From contig CAJWHM010000004.1 in NCBI GenBank assembly GCA_913041125.1, positions 27,813 through 91,812 of the forward strand: a stretch of DNA of 64,000 bases, written 5' to 3'. Shown here one piece after another: positions 37,213 through 45,388 of the stretch; within the stretch, counting starts at the first letter, position 1; every line of letters starts with the position of its first letter. A model generated the notes under the pieces. The model did no database searches and was not told the DNA's origin. It worked only from the letters and a program-made list of their open reading frames with translations. The DNA is from an uncultured Bacteroidota bacterium (GTDB taxonomy: Bacteria > Bacteroidota > Bacteroidia > Flavobacteriales > Flavobacteriaceae). The position numbers and the translations under genes are program-made.

Positions 37213-37755
37213 TTATTTATTTAAGACAATGTTATAATTAATCTCTAACAAGTCGTCTATTTTAATACTTAAAAAAGAAGGAAGTTTAATTTTAAAGTCT
37301 GTAGGCTTAATATAAAAAATTCCATTTAATTCTAATCTAGTTTTTCCTGATTTTAAATCAGCTTCAACTTCTTTATTTATCTTAATTCCGTGAAAATCAA
37401 AACTACCATATATATATGCTTTTTTATCAATAATTTTAATTTTATCAGAATAAAATTTTATTTCTGGAAATTTTATAGCATCTAATATCTCCATTGCGTG
37501 GGCATCTCTGCCTGAGTTATTGCTGTCAAAGTCACGAACATAAATTAAAATTGCCAGTTTATCTAGATTCTCTTGTTTAGCATCTGGAACTCCTACTCCA
37601 TAAATTTTATTATTTGACCCTTCCCAAGAATGAAGTATATGATTCCCTTTATATGTTATTGAGGATTCGTTTGAGTTTACTTTCCACTGTAAATTTTGAC
37701 CAATACATAAAAAAGGAAAAATTGTGAATATAAATAAGATAAGTTTTACTTTCAT
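37213..37755 (-). CDS. YceI-family lipocalin-like periplasmic protein
   Basis: 180 residues with a signal peptide (LILFIFTIFPFLCIGQ). Seen: WKVNSNESSITYKGNHILHSWEG, DSNNSGRDAHAMEILDAIKFPEIKF and YGSFDFHGIKINKEVE, the hallmark strands of YceI proteins, which bind isoprenoid lipids such as polyprenyl chains in a beta-barrel pocket. It is translated 3 bases after a b561-like membrane protein gene, suggesting joint action on a membrane quinone or isoprenoid. Confidence 0.88.
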   Translation of the reverse strand: MKVKLILFIFTIFPFLCIGQNLQWKVNSNESSITYKGNHILHSWEGSNNKIYGVGVPDAKQENLDKLAILIYVRDFDSNNSGRDAHAMEILDAIKFPEIKFYSDKIKIIDKKAYIYGSFDFHGIKINKEVEADLKSGKTRLELNGIFYIKPTDFKIKLPSFLSIKIDDLLEINYNIVLNK

Positions 37756-37758
37756 AAT

Positions 37759-38367
37759 TTAAAATTTAAATACCATTATAGCTGCGGCAAAACTTCCAAC
37801 TGCAGTGTAGGCGGCGTATTTGTGTATTTTTCTATTTTTATTTTTGAAAAAATTCGTGGCTATCATTGCTGAAAAGTGAAGAGAGGCCAAATATTTATGA
37901 GCTTTTATTGAGTTTAAACCTTTATATTTTTTATTTATTAATGGTGGAGGTGAAAAAAGAGACAAGCCAGCCCCTGTAAAATAACTAACTGAAGTTAAAT
38001 TTCCGATAGTTTTGTGCGCATTATATCTATCAATGTTCCAATTTTTGTAAAGTTTACCGCCCAAGAATCCCTGTGTTATCATCCCAGCTAAAGTCACAAA
38101 GCCAATTATTTGATGGGTCTTTAACATGACTCTTCTTAATTTTAATTCTTTTTGACGTTGTTCCTGATTAAGAGGTGACAGGTTTATCTTCCTTAATAAA
38201 CCGTTTTCCCCCCAAAATAATTTTTGGGTAAAAACCATCCTTTTAGGTAAAAGAGAAATATCCACTTCACTTTCAAGTCTTAAATCACTAAATATGTCTT
38301 TTTCTTGCCCAAAAATTAAAGATGAAATTAGGGTAAAAAAAATTATATGAAGTATCCTTTTAAGCAC
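37759..38367 (-). CDS. Putative membrane cytochrome b561-like protein
   Basis: 202 residues: signal peptide (ending LIFGQ), a periplasmic segment of about 65 residues, then four hydrophobic helices. Histidines are regularly placed in or near helices (KTHQIIGF, NAHKTIGN, KAHKYLASLHFS, KIHKYAAY), which is what a two-haem b561-type cytochrome needs; haem binding is inferred, and no family name can be assigned with certainty. Operon with the YceI gene (3-base gap) supports a membrane redox role. Confidence 0.72.
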   Translation of the reverse strand: MLKRILHIIFFTLISSLIFGQEKDIFSDLRLESEVDISLLPKRMVFTQKLFWGENGLLRKINLSPLNQEQRQKELKLRRVMLKTHQIIGFVTLAGMITQGFLGGKLYKNWNIDRYNAHKTIGNLTSVSYFTGAGLSLFSPPPLINKKYKGLNSIKAHKYLASLHFSAMIATNFFKNKNRKIHKYAAYTAVGSFAAAIMVFKF

Positions 38368-38514
38368 TCAGTAAATTAAAAAAAACTAATTAAAAATTTT
38401 CGTAACAAAATACTTAATCCGAATATAATTATAATAAAAAATTATAATGACAAATAAGTTTTAAATTACTTTGGCCAATCTTAAATAGTAATTGAAATAA
38501 GACTTATAAGAAAA

Positions 38515-39687
38515 TCATTCAGGATAAACATATCTTCCATATGGTGTTACGAGTGTTAATTTTTTGCTTTTAGAATTTTCAACAACCCCTATAATTTTTG
38601 CTTCAACGGAAAATGATTTTGAAATTTTAATTATTTCATCTGCTATTGAATGGTTTACATATATTTCCATTCTGTGTCCCATGTTAAAAACTTGATACAT
38701 TTCTCTTGCAGATGTTTTTGATTCGTTTTTGATTAACTCAAATAGAGGTGGTATTTCAAATAAGTTGTCTTTAACAATATGCAAATTGTCAATAAAATGT
38801 AAAATTTTAGTTTGAGCTCCACCACTGCAGTGTATGATTCCATGAATAGATTCTCTACCAATATTGTCAAAGATTTTTTTAATAATTGGTGCATAAGTTC
38901 TAGTCGGTGACAAAACTAATTTTCCTATATCTACTGGAACTCCTTCAAGAAAATCTGTGAGTTTACGAGTTCCTGAATAAACTAAATCATCTGGAATACT
39001 TGAATCAAAACTTTCTGGATATTTCTGTTTTAAATATTTAGCAAATATATCGTGTCTTGCAGAGGTTAAACCATTGCTCCCCATCCCTCCATTGTATTCT
39101 TTCTCATAAGAAGCTTGTCCTGAGGAAGAAAGTCCAACTATAACATCATCTTTTTGAATTTTAGAATTATCTATAATGTCTTTTCTCAAAATTCTTGCAG
39201 TAACTGTTGAATCAACAATTATTGTCCTTACTAAATCTCCAACATCAGCTGTCTCACCTCCAGTACTATGAATTGAAATTCCTAAGTTTCTTAAATTCTC
39301 TAAAAAAGTCTCTGTTCCTTCTATTATAGCCTTAATTACTTCTCCAGGAACATGTTTTTTATTTCTTCCAATTGTTGATGACAATAGAATGTCTTTTGTA
39401 ACACCCACACACAAAAGATCATCCAAATTCATAATTATGGCATCTTGGGCAATTCCATTCCAAACAGAAATATCTCCTGTTTCTTTCCAATACATGTAAG
39501 CTAATGATGATTTAGTCCCTGCTCCGTCAGCATGCATAACAATAGCGTGATCTTCGCTTGAAGTTAAATTATCAGGAACAATTTTGCAAAATGCACGGGG
39601 GTATAATCCTTTATCAATATTTCTTATTGCATTATGTACGTCTTCTTTTTGAGCTGAAACTCCTCTTCGGTTGTAAAGATTTGACAT
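38515..39687 (-). CDS. purM: Phosphoribosylformylglycinamidine cyclo-ligase (AIR synthase family)
   Basis: ATP-dependent ring closure giving aminoimidazole ribotide in purine synthesis. Seen: YNRRGVSAQKEDVHNAIRN, VMHADGAGTKSSLAYMYWKETG, DALLC-like DDLLCVGVTKDILL, SSSGQASYEKEYNGGMGSNGLTSAR and NMGHRMEIYV. 390 residues, longer than the 345 of E. coli PurM but normal for the Bacteroidota version. Monocistronic; the promoter is probably in the 292-base region shared with the divergent glnA. Confidence 0.93.
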   Translation of the reverse strand: MSNLYNRRGVSAQKEDVHNAIRNIDKGLYPRAFCKIVPDNLTSSEDHAIVMHADGAGTKSSLAYMYWKETGDISVWNGIAQDAIIMNLDDLLCVGVTKDILLSSTIGRNKKHVPGEVIKAIIEGTETFLENLRNLGISIHSTGGETADVGDLVRTIIVDSTVTARILRKDIIDNSKIQKDDVIVGLSSSGQASYEKEYNGGMGSNGLTSARHDIFAKYLKQKYPESFDSSIPDDLVYSGTRKLTDFLEGVPVDIGKLVLSPTRTYAPIIKKIFDNIGRESIHGIIHCSGGAQTKILHFIDNLHIVKDNLFEIPPLFELIKNESKTSAREMYQVFNMGHRMEIYVNHSIADEIIKISKSFSVEAKIIGVVENSKSKKLTLVTPYGRYVYPE

Positions 39688-39979
39688 AAATGATCTTTTT
39701 ACAAAAATAATTTAAATGTACAGAGTTTCTATAAACATGTATTTTAATTATCAACTATCAATTACAAATTTTTTATTTTAATTAATACTAAAAACATGCA
39801 ATAATTTGTGATATTAAATATTGAATTTTTTTCTATGTTTTTAAAAAAAAATGAAGATTATTAAATTTTTACTATAAAAAAATAGAAGTTTAATAAAAAT
39901 AGTTTATTGTTAATTTCTTTACTTCTTTATTTTAAAAGGTTAATTAAAGAAAAATTAATTTAGTTAAAAATAAATAATT
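39688..39979. other. Divergent intergenic region between purM and glnA
   Basis: 292 bases, extremely AT-rich, with many A and T tracts and no coding potential. No exact TTG-N19-TAnnTTTG promoter was found for either gene; ATAATTTG (39800-39807) is one base short of the consensus. Curved DNA or nitrogen-responsive sites for glnA are possible but I see no defined operator. Confidence 0.5.
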
Positions 39980-40981
39980 ATGAGCAAAACAAAACTTGAG
40001 TATATATGGCTTGATGGATACAAGCCAACAGCGAACTTGAGAAGTAAAACAAAAATAGTAGAGGATTTTGGAGGCAAATTATCTGACTGCCCAATGTGGT
40101 CTTTTGATGGTAGTTCCACTAGACAAGCTGAGGGTGGATCTTCGGACTGTTTATTAAAACCAGTTGCAGTATATCCAGATCCAGTAAGAAAAAATGCTTT
40201 CCTTGTTATGACAGAGGTCTTAAATGCCGATGGCACACCTCACGAATCAAACGGAAGAGCTACAATAGACGACGATGATAACGATTTTTGGTTTGGATTT
40301 GAACAAGAATATTTTTTGTGGGATCCTGAAACAAATTTACCATTAGGTTTCCCAAAAGATCAAACTCCACAGGGCCAATTCTACTGCTCTGTTGGTGGAA
40401 AAAACGCTTTCGGAAGAGATATTATGGATGAACATTTAGATATATGCTTAGAGGCTGGAATCAATGTTGAAGGAACAAACGCGGAAGTTGCTGCAGGTCA
40501 ATGGGAATTTCAAACTTTTGCTAAGGGTGCAAAACAAGCAGGAGATGAAATGTGGGTTGCAAGATACTTGCTCGAAAGAACAGCTGAAAACTACGGGCTA
40601 GCAATCGAATATCATCCAAAACCTCTTGGTGATACAGATTGGAATGGTTCCGGAATGCATGCAAATTTTTCAAACGAGACTTTAAGAACTTGTGGTTCTA
40701 AAGACACTTATGAGAAAATATGTGAAGCGTTTAGACCTGTTGTAAAAGAGCACATTGATGTCTACGGTGCTTATAATGATCAAAGATTAACAGGCCAACA
40801 CGAAACCCAATCAATTGATGAATTTAGTTTTGGGGTTTCAGATAGAGGAGCATCTATAAGAATTCCAATAATGACAGTAGAAAATGGATGGAAAGGTTGG
40901 TTAGAAGATAGAAGACCAGCGTCGAATGGTGATCCCTACAAAATTGCAGCTAGAATTATAAAGACAGTTAAATCAGCTTAA
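39980..40981 (+). CDS. glnA: Glutamine synthetase, type II (GSII, eukaryotic-like)
   Basis: ATP-dependent ammonia assimilation into glutamine. 333 residues, far shorter than GSI (about 470) or GSIII (about 700). Seen: EYIWLDGYKPTANLRSKTK, CPMWSFDGSSTRQAEGGSSD (beta-grasp domain), FGFEQEYFLWD, AAGQWEFQTFAKG, NGSGMHANFSNET and DRGASIRIP. GSII is known in plants, animals and some bacteria including Bacteroidota. No adenylylation Tyr context is expected. Likely sink for ammonium from the amt block. Confidence 0.95.
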   Translation: MSKTKLEYIWLDGYKPTANLRSKTKIVEDFGGKLSDCPMWSFDGSSTRQAEGGSSDCLLKPVAVYPDPVRKNAFLVMTEVLNADGTPHESNGRATIDDDDNDFWFGFEQEYFLWDPETNLPLGFPKDQTPQGQFYCSVGGKNAFGRDIMDEHLDICLEAGINVEGTNAEVAAGQWEFQTFAKGAKQAGDEMWVARYLLERTAENYGLAIEYHPKPLGDTDWNGSGMHANFSNETLRTCGSKDTYEKICEAFRPVVKEHIDVYGAYNDQRLTGQHETQSIDEFSFGVSDRGASIRIPIMTVENGWKGWLEDRRPASNGDPYKIAARIIKTVKSA

Positions 40982-41014
40982 AAAAAAACTCTCCTTAATT
41001 GGAGAGTTTTTTTT
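40981..41014. terminator. Bidirectional terminator between glnA and the antiporter gene
   Basis: AAAAAACTCTCC (40983-40994) and GGAGAGTTTTTT (41001-41012): 12-bp stem, 6-base loop, with A-tract and T-tract on both sides, so it can terminate both convergent genes. The antiporter stop codon lies at its right edge. Confidence 0.88.
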
Positions 41015-41948
41015 AAAATAACCTCGCTATATAAAATATATAAAATAAAATAAGTATTATTCCTTCCTGTCTACCAAATTTCATTTTGTTTGGAAAAAAA
41101 ACAAGAGGTAATAATAATATTGCTATTGCCAGCATCCAAACCAAGTCACTAGTAATTAATTTTTCATCCATAATATATATTGGTGATAAAATGGCTGTTA
41201 TTCCTATAACACCCAGCATATCAAATATATTTGAACCAATTAGATTCCCAATAGAAATTTTTTCCTCTTTATTTATAATCGCGATGATAGAAGTTGATAG
41301 TTCTGGAATACTTGTACCAAATGCAATTATAGAAACGCTAATTATTCTTTCACTTACACCTAATTTTGATGCCAAAGAAATTGCACCTTTTATTAGAACT
41401 TCAGATCCTAACCACAAAAGAAATCCTCCCAATACAATTAAATAGAATATTTTAATATATTTTTTATTTACCCTATTGTCAAATACCTCTTCATCTACTA
41501 ATCTATTCTTTTGAAAAAATAAAATAAAAAACAAATATATTATTAGTACAGCTATCATTATTATTCCTTCTTCAAGCGATAAAAAATTTCCTGTCTTCAG
41601 AAAATAATAAAATAAAAGAGTAATTAGCATCATGATTGGCCAATCAAACTTATAAAATACTTTATCAATTTTAATTGGGGATAATAAAACTACTATACCC
41701 ATTACAAATGCTATATTGGCTATGTTTGAACCTACAATGTTGCCTAAAGCAAGGTCTGGATATCCCATCAATGCTGACTTCACACTTACCACTAATTCAG
41801 GAGCTGAGGTAGCAAAAGAAACTACTGTCATGCCAATAATAAACTTTGGTATTTTTAGATTTATTGAAATAGCTAAGGAACCATCAAAAAGATACTCGCC
41901 TCCTTTTATTAGGAAAAATAAACCTATAATTATAGCAAAAAAATCCAT
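41013..41948 (-). CDS. Calcium/sodium antiporter (CaCA family, YrbG-like)
   Basis: 311-residue inner-membrane exchanger with about ten helices. The two inverted alpha-repeats are visible: SFATSAPELVVSVKSA with GNIVGSNIANIAFVMG, and AFGTSIPELSTSIIAI with GNLIGSNIFDMLGVIG; the paired Pro-Glu residues are the ion-binding glutamates of the family. Exchanges Ca2+ for Na+ or K+. Single gene, convergent with glnA. Confidence 0.94.
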   Translation of the reverse strand: MDFFAIIIGLFFLIKGGEYLFDGSLAISINLKIPKFIIGMTVVSFATSAPELVVSVKSALMGYPDLALGNIVGSNIANIAFVMGIVVLLSPIKIDKVFYKFDWPIMMLITLLFYYFLKTGNFLSLEEGIIMIAVLIIYLFFILFFQKNRLVDEEVFDNRVNKKYIKIFYLIVLGGFLLWLGSEVLIKGAISLASKLGVSERIISVSIIAFGTSIPELSTSIIAIINKEEKISIGNLIGSNIFDMLGVIGITAILSPIYIMDEKLITSDLVWMLAIAILLLPLVFFPNKMKFGRQEGIILILFYIFYIARLF

Positions 41949-42045
41949 ACTCTAATTGATTGCAAGTTACGTCTAAGTTTTTTAATTACTTAATTTTTGA
42001 TACGAAAACGAAAATATATTAAATAAGGCTAAATCAGAAATTCGC

Positions 42046-42053
42046 TATATTTG
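42046..42053 (+). promoter_or_regulatory. -7 promoter element for tRNA-Arg
   Basis: TATATTTG matches TAnnTTTG and ends 12 bases before the tRNA. The -33 TTG is not clear at the expected distance. Confidence 0.6.
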
Positions 42054-42065
42054 TCAACCTAATAA

Positions 42066-42139
42066 GGCCTCGTAGCATAACTGAATAGTGCACTTGATTA
42101 CGGCTCAAGAGGTTGCAGGTTTGAATCCTGCCGAGGTCA
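42066..42139 (+). tRNA. trnR: tRNA-Arg (anticodon ACG)
   Basis: Cloverleaf reads: acceptor GGCCTCG with CGAGGTC (one G-U pair), D stem GCAT/GTGC, anticodon stem CTTGA/TCAAG around loop TTACGGC (anticodon ACG at 42100-42102), T stem GCAGG/CCTGC with loop TTTGAAT, discriminator A at 42139. CCA is not encoded. The ACG anticodon would be edited to ICG by TadA. Confidence 0.93.
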
Positions 42140-42146
42140 CATCATT

Positions 42147-42172
42147 CCCCTCTTTTTATTGAGGGGTTTTTT
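42147..42172 (+). terminator. Rho-independent terminator of tRNA-Arg
   Basis: CCCCTC (42147-42152) and GAGGGG (42161-42166) with an 8-base loop, followed by TTTTTT. Confidence 0.85.
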
Positions 42173-42211
42173 CAAGATGTTTTCATAATTAAGGATACTC
42201 TGATATTATAT

Positions 42212-42541
42212 TTATTGAGCTTTTATATTTGAATTAATTAATTTGAGAGTATTATAACTTCCACCTTTAGGAGCTGTTCTTGCATTTAAGGGCATATAAG
42301 ATTTCCACGACCAGTGTGGATCAGAATATGTCCCATACCACTCTTTAAATTCACTAAATATTTTAAGGCTATCTTTTACTGTAAAATCTCTATAGAACCC
42401 ATGATCATAAACAATTTTGTTATTTAAAAATTTATAAGCTGTAGGAGCTTTTAAAGGTTTATGAGAAGAACATCCTACTATAAATAATATGATTGACATA
42501 CTCAAAAATAATATGCTAGAAACAATTTTAATTTTATTCAT
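42212..42541 (-). CDS. Putative lipoprotein, unknown function
   Basis: 109 residues from the preferred ATG at 42541, which gives MNKIKIVSSILFLSMSIILFIVGCSSHK: charged N-terminus, hydrophobic core and lipobox IVGC. The frame opens 15 codons earlier (42586), but that leader would spoil the signal peptide. The mature part is Trp/Tyr-rich (EWYGTYSDPHWSWKSYMP) and I recognise no family. Probably anchored in the envelope; lies alone between tRNA-Arg and a noncoding stretch. Confidence 0.65.
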   Translation of the reverse strand: MNKIKIVSSILFLSMSIILFIVGCSSHKPLKAPTAYKFLNNKIVYDHGFYRDFTVKDSLKIFSEFKEWYGTYSDPHWSWKSYMPLNARTAPKGGSYNTLKLINSNIKAQ

Positions 42542-42586
42542 AAGACATCTGAAGTTATTGAATTTAGATTCAATAATAGTTTTCAA

Positions 42587-42972
42587 GTTGATGTGTTGAA
42601 ATTAATACTAATTTATACAGATTTAATTTAATTGAAATAATAAGATAAATAATAAGTTTTTCTGATTTTACTATTATCTAATACAATCTTTTTACATTGA
42701 CTTAAATGAAGATTTATTTGATATTTATGTATGTTTATAAGTGAGAATGAAGTAATGTTGTGGAATAATGTTTGACTGAAAAGCTTTGTTATAGACTTCT
42801 CACTTTAATAAATAATCATTATCTTATTGGGGATTAATTGCTATGAAAAGGAAAACTTAAAATTTAATCCCCTTTTATTTTACTTACAAAATTAAACTTT
42901 TTGATTATACACTTCATTCTGGAAGGTTTTATTTAATATATTTTTTGTACTTTAAATTTAAAGTAGAATCGC
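42587..42972. other. Gene-poor stretch with two potential RNA hairpins
   Basis: 386 bases with no ORF longer than about a dozen codons that I trust. Two long-range stems are visible: AAGTGAGAA (42739-42747) with TTCTCACTT (42797-42805), and GGGGATTAA (42839-42847) with TTAATCCCC (42874-42882), the second followed by TTTTATTTT like a terminator. This could be a small RNA ending near 42890, or decayed sequence. Confidence 0.4.
42948..42965. promoter_or_regulatory. Perfect 18-bp palindrome ahead of the tandem mini-ORFs
   Basis: TACTTTAAATTTAAAGTA equals its own reverse complement and ends 7 bases before the ATG of the 28-residue ORF. It could be an operator for a dimeric regulator. In DNA this AT-rich, I estimate that about one 9-pair palindrome is expected by chance in 64 kb, so position is the main argument. 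Confidence 0.3.
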
Positions 42973-43059
42973 ATGAAATTTAAAATCTCTGCTGCTGCCT
43001 GGCTTGTAATTATTATGTATGCTTTTATGATACTTTGTATTGGAATATATATGTTTTAA
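42973..43059 (+). CDS. Tiny single-helix membrane peptide (28 residues)
   Basis: Reads MKFKISAAAWLVIIMYAFMI followed by LCIGIYMF: a basic N-terminus then one continuous hydrophobic helix to the end. Starts ATG, ends TAA, 1 base before the next mini-ORF. It resembles small membrane-protein subunits or hydrophobic stress peptides in layout only; no family recognised. The tandem arrangement with a second similar peptide is the chief evidence that it is real. Confidence 0.42.
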   Translation: MKFKISAAAWLVIIMYAFMILCIGIYMF

Positions 43060-43060
43060 T

Positions 43061-43144
43061 ATGAAGAAAATCGGATGGGTGAATTGGGTAATGATAATAT
43101 GTATGATTATTGTTGGTATGTGTCTTTTATATATTAATTCTTAA
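43061..43144 (+). CDS. Tiny single-helix membrane peptide (27 residues)
   Basis: Reads MKKIGWVNWVMIICMIIVGM followed by CLLYINS. Same plan as the preceding ORF: Lys-rich start, a Trp at the membrane entry, then Ile/Met/Val/Cys-rich helix. Separated from it by 1 base, so the two would be translated together. The stop overlaps the 3' end of the convergent Bor-like lipoprotein gene by 4 bases. No known family. Confidence 0.42.
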   Translation: MKKIGWVNWVMIICMIIVGMCLLYINS

Positions 43145-43416
43145 TGTTTAATAATTATTGTAGTTGGTGAATAGATTCCAAATGTAAATGAATTTAATGC
43201 AAGGTCGATAAAAGAGTGTTTCGTGATTATAGTATAGTTCTCTTTATCAATAATTTTTTTCATCTCTGGAATATCAAATGAAAACAAACCATTAATTAAG
43301 TGCGTTTGTTTAAAATTAATTGTATTGTTCCCTTGAGCTCCTTCTCCAACAATAATTTTGGTTGTATAACAAGATGTTAACATTAGGATTAGTAAAGAAT
43401 AAAAAATACTTTTCAT
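43141..43416 (-). CDS. Bor-like lipoprotein
   Basis: 91 residues with a lipoprotein signal MKSIFYSLLILMLTSC (lipobox LTSC, Cys16). The mature part resembles the Bor family (lambda Bor/TraT-neighbour type): QTHLINGLFSFD in the centre and ALNSFTFGIYSPTTIIIKH at the end correspond to Bor's NGLLGFITLGIYTPL-like C-terminus. Bor is linked to serum survival in phage lambda; in Bacteroidota such proteins are common with no known role. Outer-membrane-anchored is likely. Confidence 0.72.
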   Translation of the reverse strand: MKSIFYSLLILMLTSCYTTKIIVGEGAQGNNTINFKQTHLINGLFSFDIPEMKKIIDKENYTIITKHSFIDLALNSFTFGIYSPTTIIIKH

Positions 43417-43461
43417 TTTTTTTAATTTAAAATTAAGTTTCTCTGATTTGTATAAAACATT

Positions 43462-43779
43462 TTATTTTTTGTGAAATTTTTGTGATTTTATGATGAAATA
43501 AATAGGAGAAATTATTAAAAACGCAGACCATATCAAAATTGTGTTTTGTTTCTCAAAAATCATAAAAGATAATTGGAATACAAAAAAAGAGTACACTGCT
43601 TGCTGTTTAAAAAATCTTTTGAAAAAAATTAAATAATTTTTAATATCAAACTTCTTTCTTTTTTCTTCTGACATTGTATTATAACCAGACAATAAAAATT
43701 TAGCATTGTCTTGATTAATAAAATATGATATTGAGATATATAAAACAGAGACAAAAATTACTGGAATATATAACGACAT
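43462..43779 (-). CDS. DUF3784-like small membrane protein
   Basis: 105 residues with a hydrophobic N-terminal helix, then FLLSGYNTMSEEKRKKFDIKNYL, which is the signature of the DUF3784 family (GYNTMS-EE-K-KYD), and two further helices (about 64-75 and 80-97). Function unknown for the family. Followed by the metallophosphoesterase gene; they are 26 bases apart in reverse order and may not be co-transcribed. Confidence 0.75.
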   Translation of the reverse strand: MSLYIPVIFVSVLYISISYFINQDNAKFLLSGYNTMSEEKRKKFDIKNYLIFFKRFFKQQAVYSFFVFQLSFMIFEKQNTILIWSAFLIISPIYFIIKSQKFHKK

Positions 43780-43805
43780 TATTAAACAAAATTATATGTA
43801 ATCAT

Positions 43806-44855
43806 TTAAAGCTCTATTAGTTCTCCATCTAGAGTACCACGATAGAAAACATTATTTTTGATTAATAAAATCTCTCCATATTTCCCTAATTTCATACTGG
43901 AGTCTACACAATAAATAATGTTATCATAAAATTCTAAAATATTGTCATTTGAAGAGTGTCCAACAACTATGCGCTTTGCCTCTATCTTATCTAATAATTT
44001 ATTTAATTGCTTATCTGTAATGTCATGGTAATAATAACCTCGATACCATGTCAAACTTTTTTCTCCAAAATAGATATTATAAAAATTATTTGAAACCATT
44101 TCATCAATTGATAAATCAATAGATTCTCTCATATCCCTATTTATTTTTTCAAGATCAAAATCTACACTTGAGAAAAATTCCTTTGAAATTCCTCCGTGAG
44201 TGAACATTATATCGTTTATCTTAATTATAGTTGACTTTGATCTCAACCACCTTCCAATAACAGTATTTTTACCATATAGTTCTTTATATTCTATTCCAAG
44301 TAAAGATGGTGTTTTGTGATACTTAGTGTTTATATATCTTAAATCATTTTGAAGTATCATGTACTCATGATTGCCGAGAAGAAAATGGACATAGCCTCCT
44401 TTTTTTTTAGCTTGAATTTCAAGGTCATACAAAAACCATAAAACTTCATTGACTTGATCCCCTCTATCAAAGACATCTCCAACTATTACAAAATGACCAT
44501 CTCCAAAAGTCCATTTTAGATCTTCATCAATAATTTTATTGTTTTTAAGTAATTCAATGAGCAAATCATATTGTCCGTGTATATCACTTAATGCAGCAAT
44601 TTTGTTTATATTATTAAAAATAGCAGGGTTGGGAAAATATTCTGTATTGAAGTTATCTTTTTCTAATCTTTCTGAAGATACAACTCCATTTTTAATAGAT
44701 TTTCTTAAAAAATGATCTTCTTCTATAAATACATAGGGGCCATCTGAAATGGACGGATATTGAAAATCTACTGTGTGTTTTTGTGGGAGACTAATCTTTT
44801 TTTGTCCAAAAGAAATGAATGTAATTAGAAAAAATAAATAAAGTGTTCTTTTCAT
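43806..44855 (-). CDS. Secreted calcineurin-like metallophosphoesterase
   Basis: 349 residues with a signal peptide (RTLYLFFLITFISFGQ). The full di-metal set is visible: ALSDIHGQYDLL (DxH), GDVFDRGDQVNEV (GDxxDRG), LLGNHEYMI (GNHE), FTHGGIS and VVGHSSND. The pattern matches PP1-like Shelphs/Ser-Thr phosphatase relatives in Bacteroidota. Acts in the periplasm on phosphoproteins or small phosphoesters; the substrate is unknown. Confidence 0.92.
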   Translation of the reverse strand: MKRTLYLFFLITFISFGQKKISLPQKHTVDFQYPSISDGPYVFIEEDHFLRKSIKNGVVSSERLEKDNFNTEYFPNPAIFNNINKIAALSDIHGQYDLLIELLKNNKIIDEDLKWTFGDGHFVIVGDVFDRGDQVNEVLWFLYDLEIQAKKKGGYVHFLLGNHEYMILQNDLRYINTKYHKTPSLLGIEYKELYGKNTVIGRWLRSKSTIIKINDIMFTHGGISKEFFSSVDFDLEKINRDMRESIDLSIDEMVSNNFYNIYFGEKSLTWYRGYYYHDITDKQLNKLLDKIEAKRIVVGHSSNDNILEFYDNIIYCVDSSMKLGKYGEILLIKNNVFYRGTLDGELIEL

Positions 44856-44937
44856 ATTGCAAAACTAAATAAATGTTTCCATTATGATATCTATGCTTAG
44901 AAAAACTTATGTATAGCTTTTTAATTTAAAAATAAAT

Positions 44938-45318
44938 TTAATTTAAGTAAGGAGCTAAAAATTCTAAGAGAAGTAAAAACCAACCTATTATAATTAATAA
45001 TCCACCCAAAGGCGTTATGGGTCCTAAAATTTTTAAATTTTTATTAAACAAAGTTTGAGTCGACAGAAAAAAAATACTAAAAGAGAAAAGAATAGTACCA
45101 ACAGTTATTAATACAGATATCCATATTGTAATATCGAGATATAATTGGGAGATGATTAGAAGTGATAGGCCATGATATATTAAATATTTAACACCTATTT
45201 CAAATGATTGAATTTCCGATTGGGTAATTTTATTTTTTAGATAATGAGATCCGAATGCACCAAGAATAACAGATAACAAACAAAACACAGTTCCAATTAT
45301 TTCGGTTATGTATAACAT
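44938..45318 (-). CDS. DUF423 membrane protein
   Basis: 126 residues with four hydrophobic helices. Seen: VILGAFGSHYLKNKITQSEIQSFEIGVKYLIYHGLSLLII, the family block in which an AFGAH-type motif and a YH pair recur, and GPITPLGGLLIIIGWFLL near the end. Family function unknown (YwdK/YgdD group). It probably stands alone, 70 bases upstream of the KDPG aldolase gene in the same direction. Confidence 0.9.
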   Translation of the reverse strand: MLYITEIIGTVFCLLSVILGAFGSHYLKNKITQSEIQSFEIGVKYLIYHGLSLLIISQLYLDITIWISVLITVGTILFSFSIFFLSTQTLFNKNLKILGPITPLGGLLIIIGWFLLLLEFLAPYLN

Positions 45319-45388
45319 ATTTATTTAAGTAACTAATAATTTTTGCGTTTATATAGCTAAAAATCATTAGCATCTTTTAGATTTTAGA

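Noticed and set aside
42706-42744. 12-codon frame in the noncoding region before the tandem mini-ORFs
   Set aside because: Too short and composed of random-looking codons; no supporting start context.
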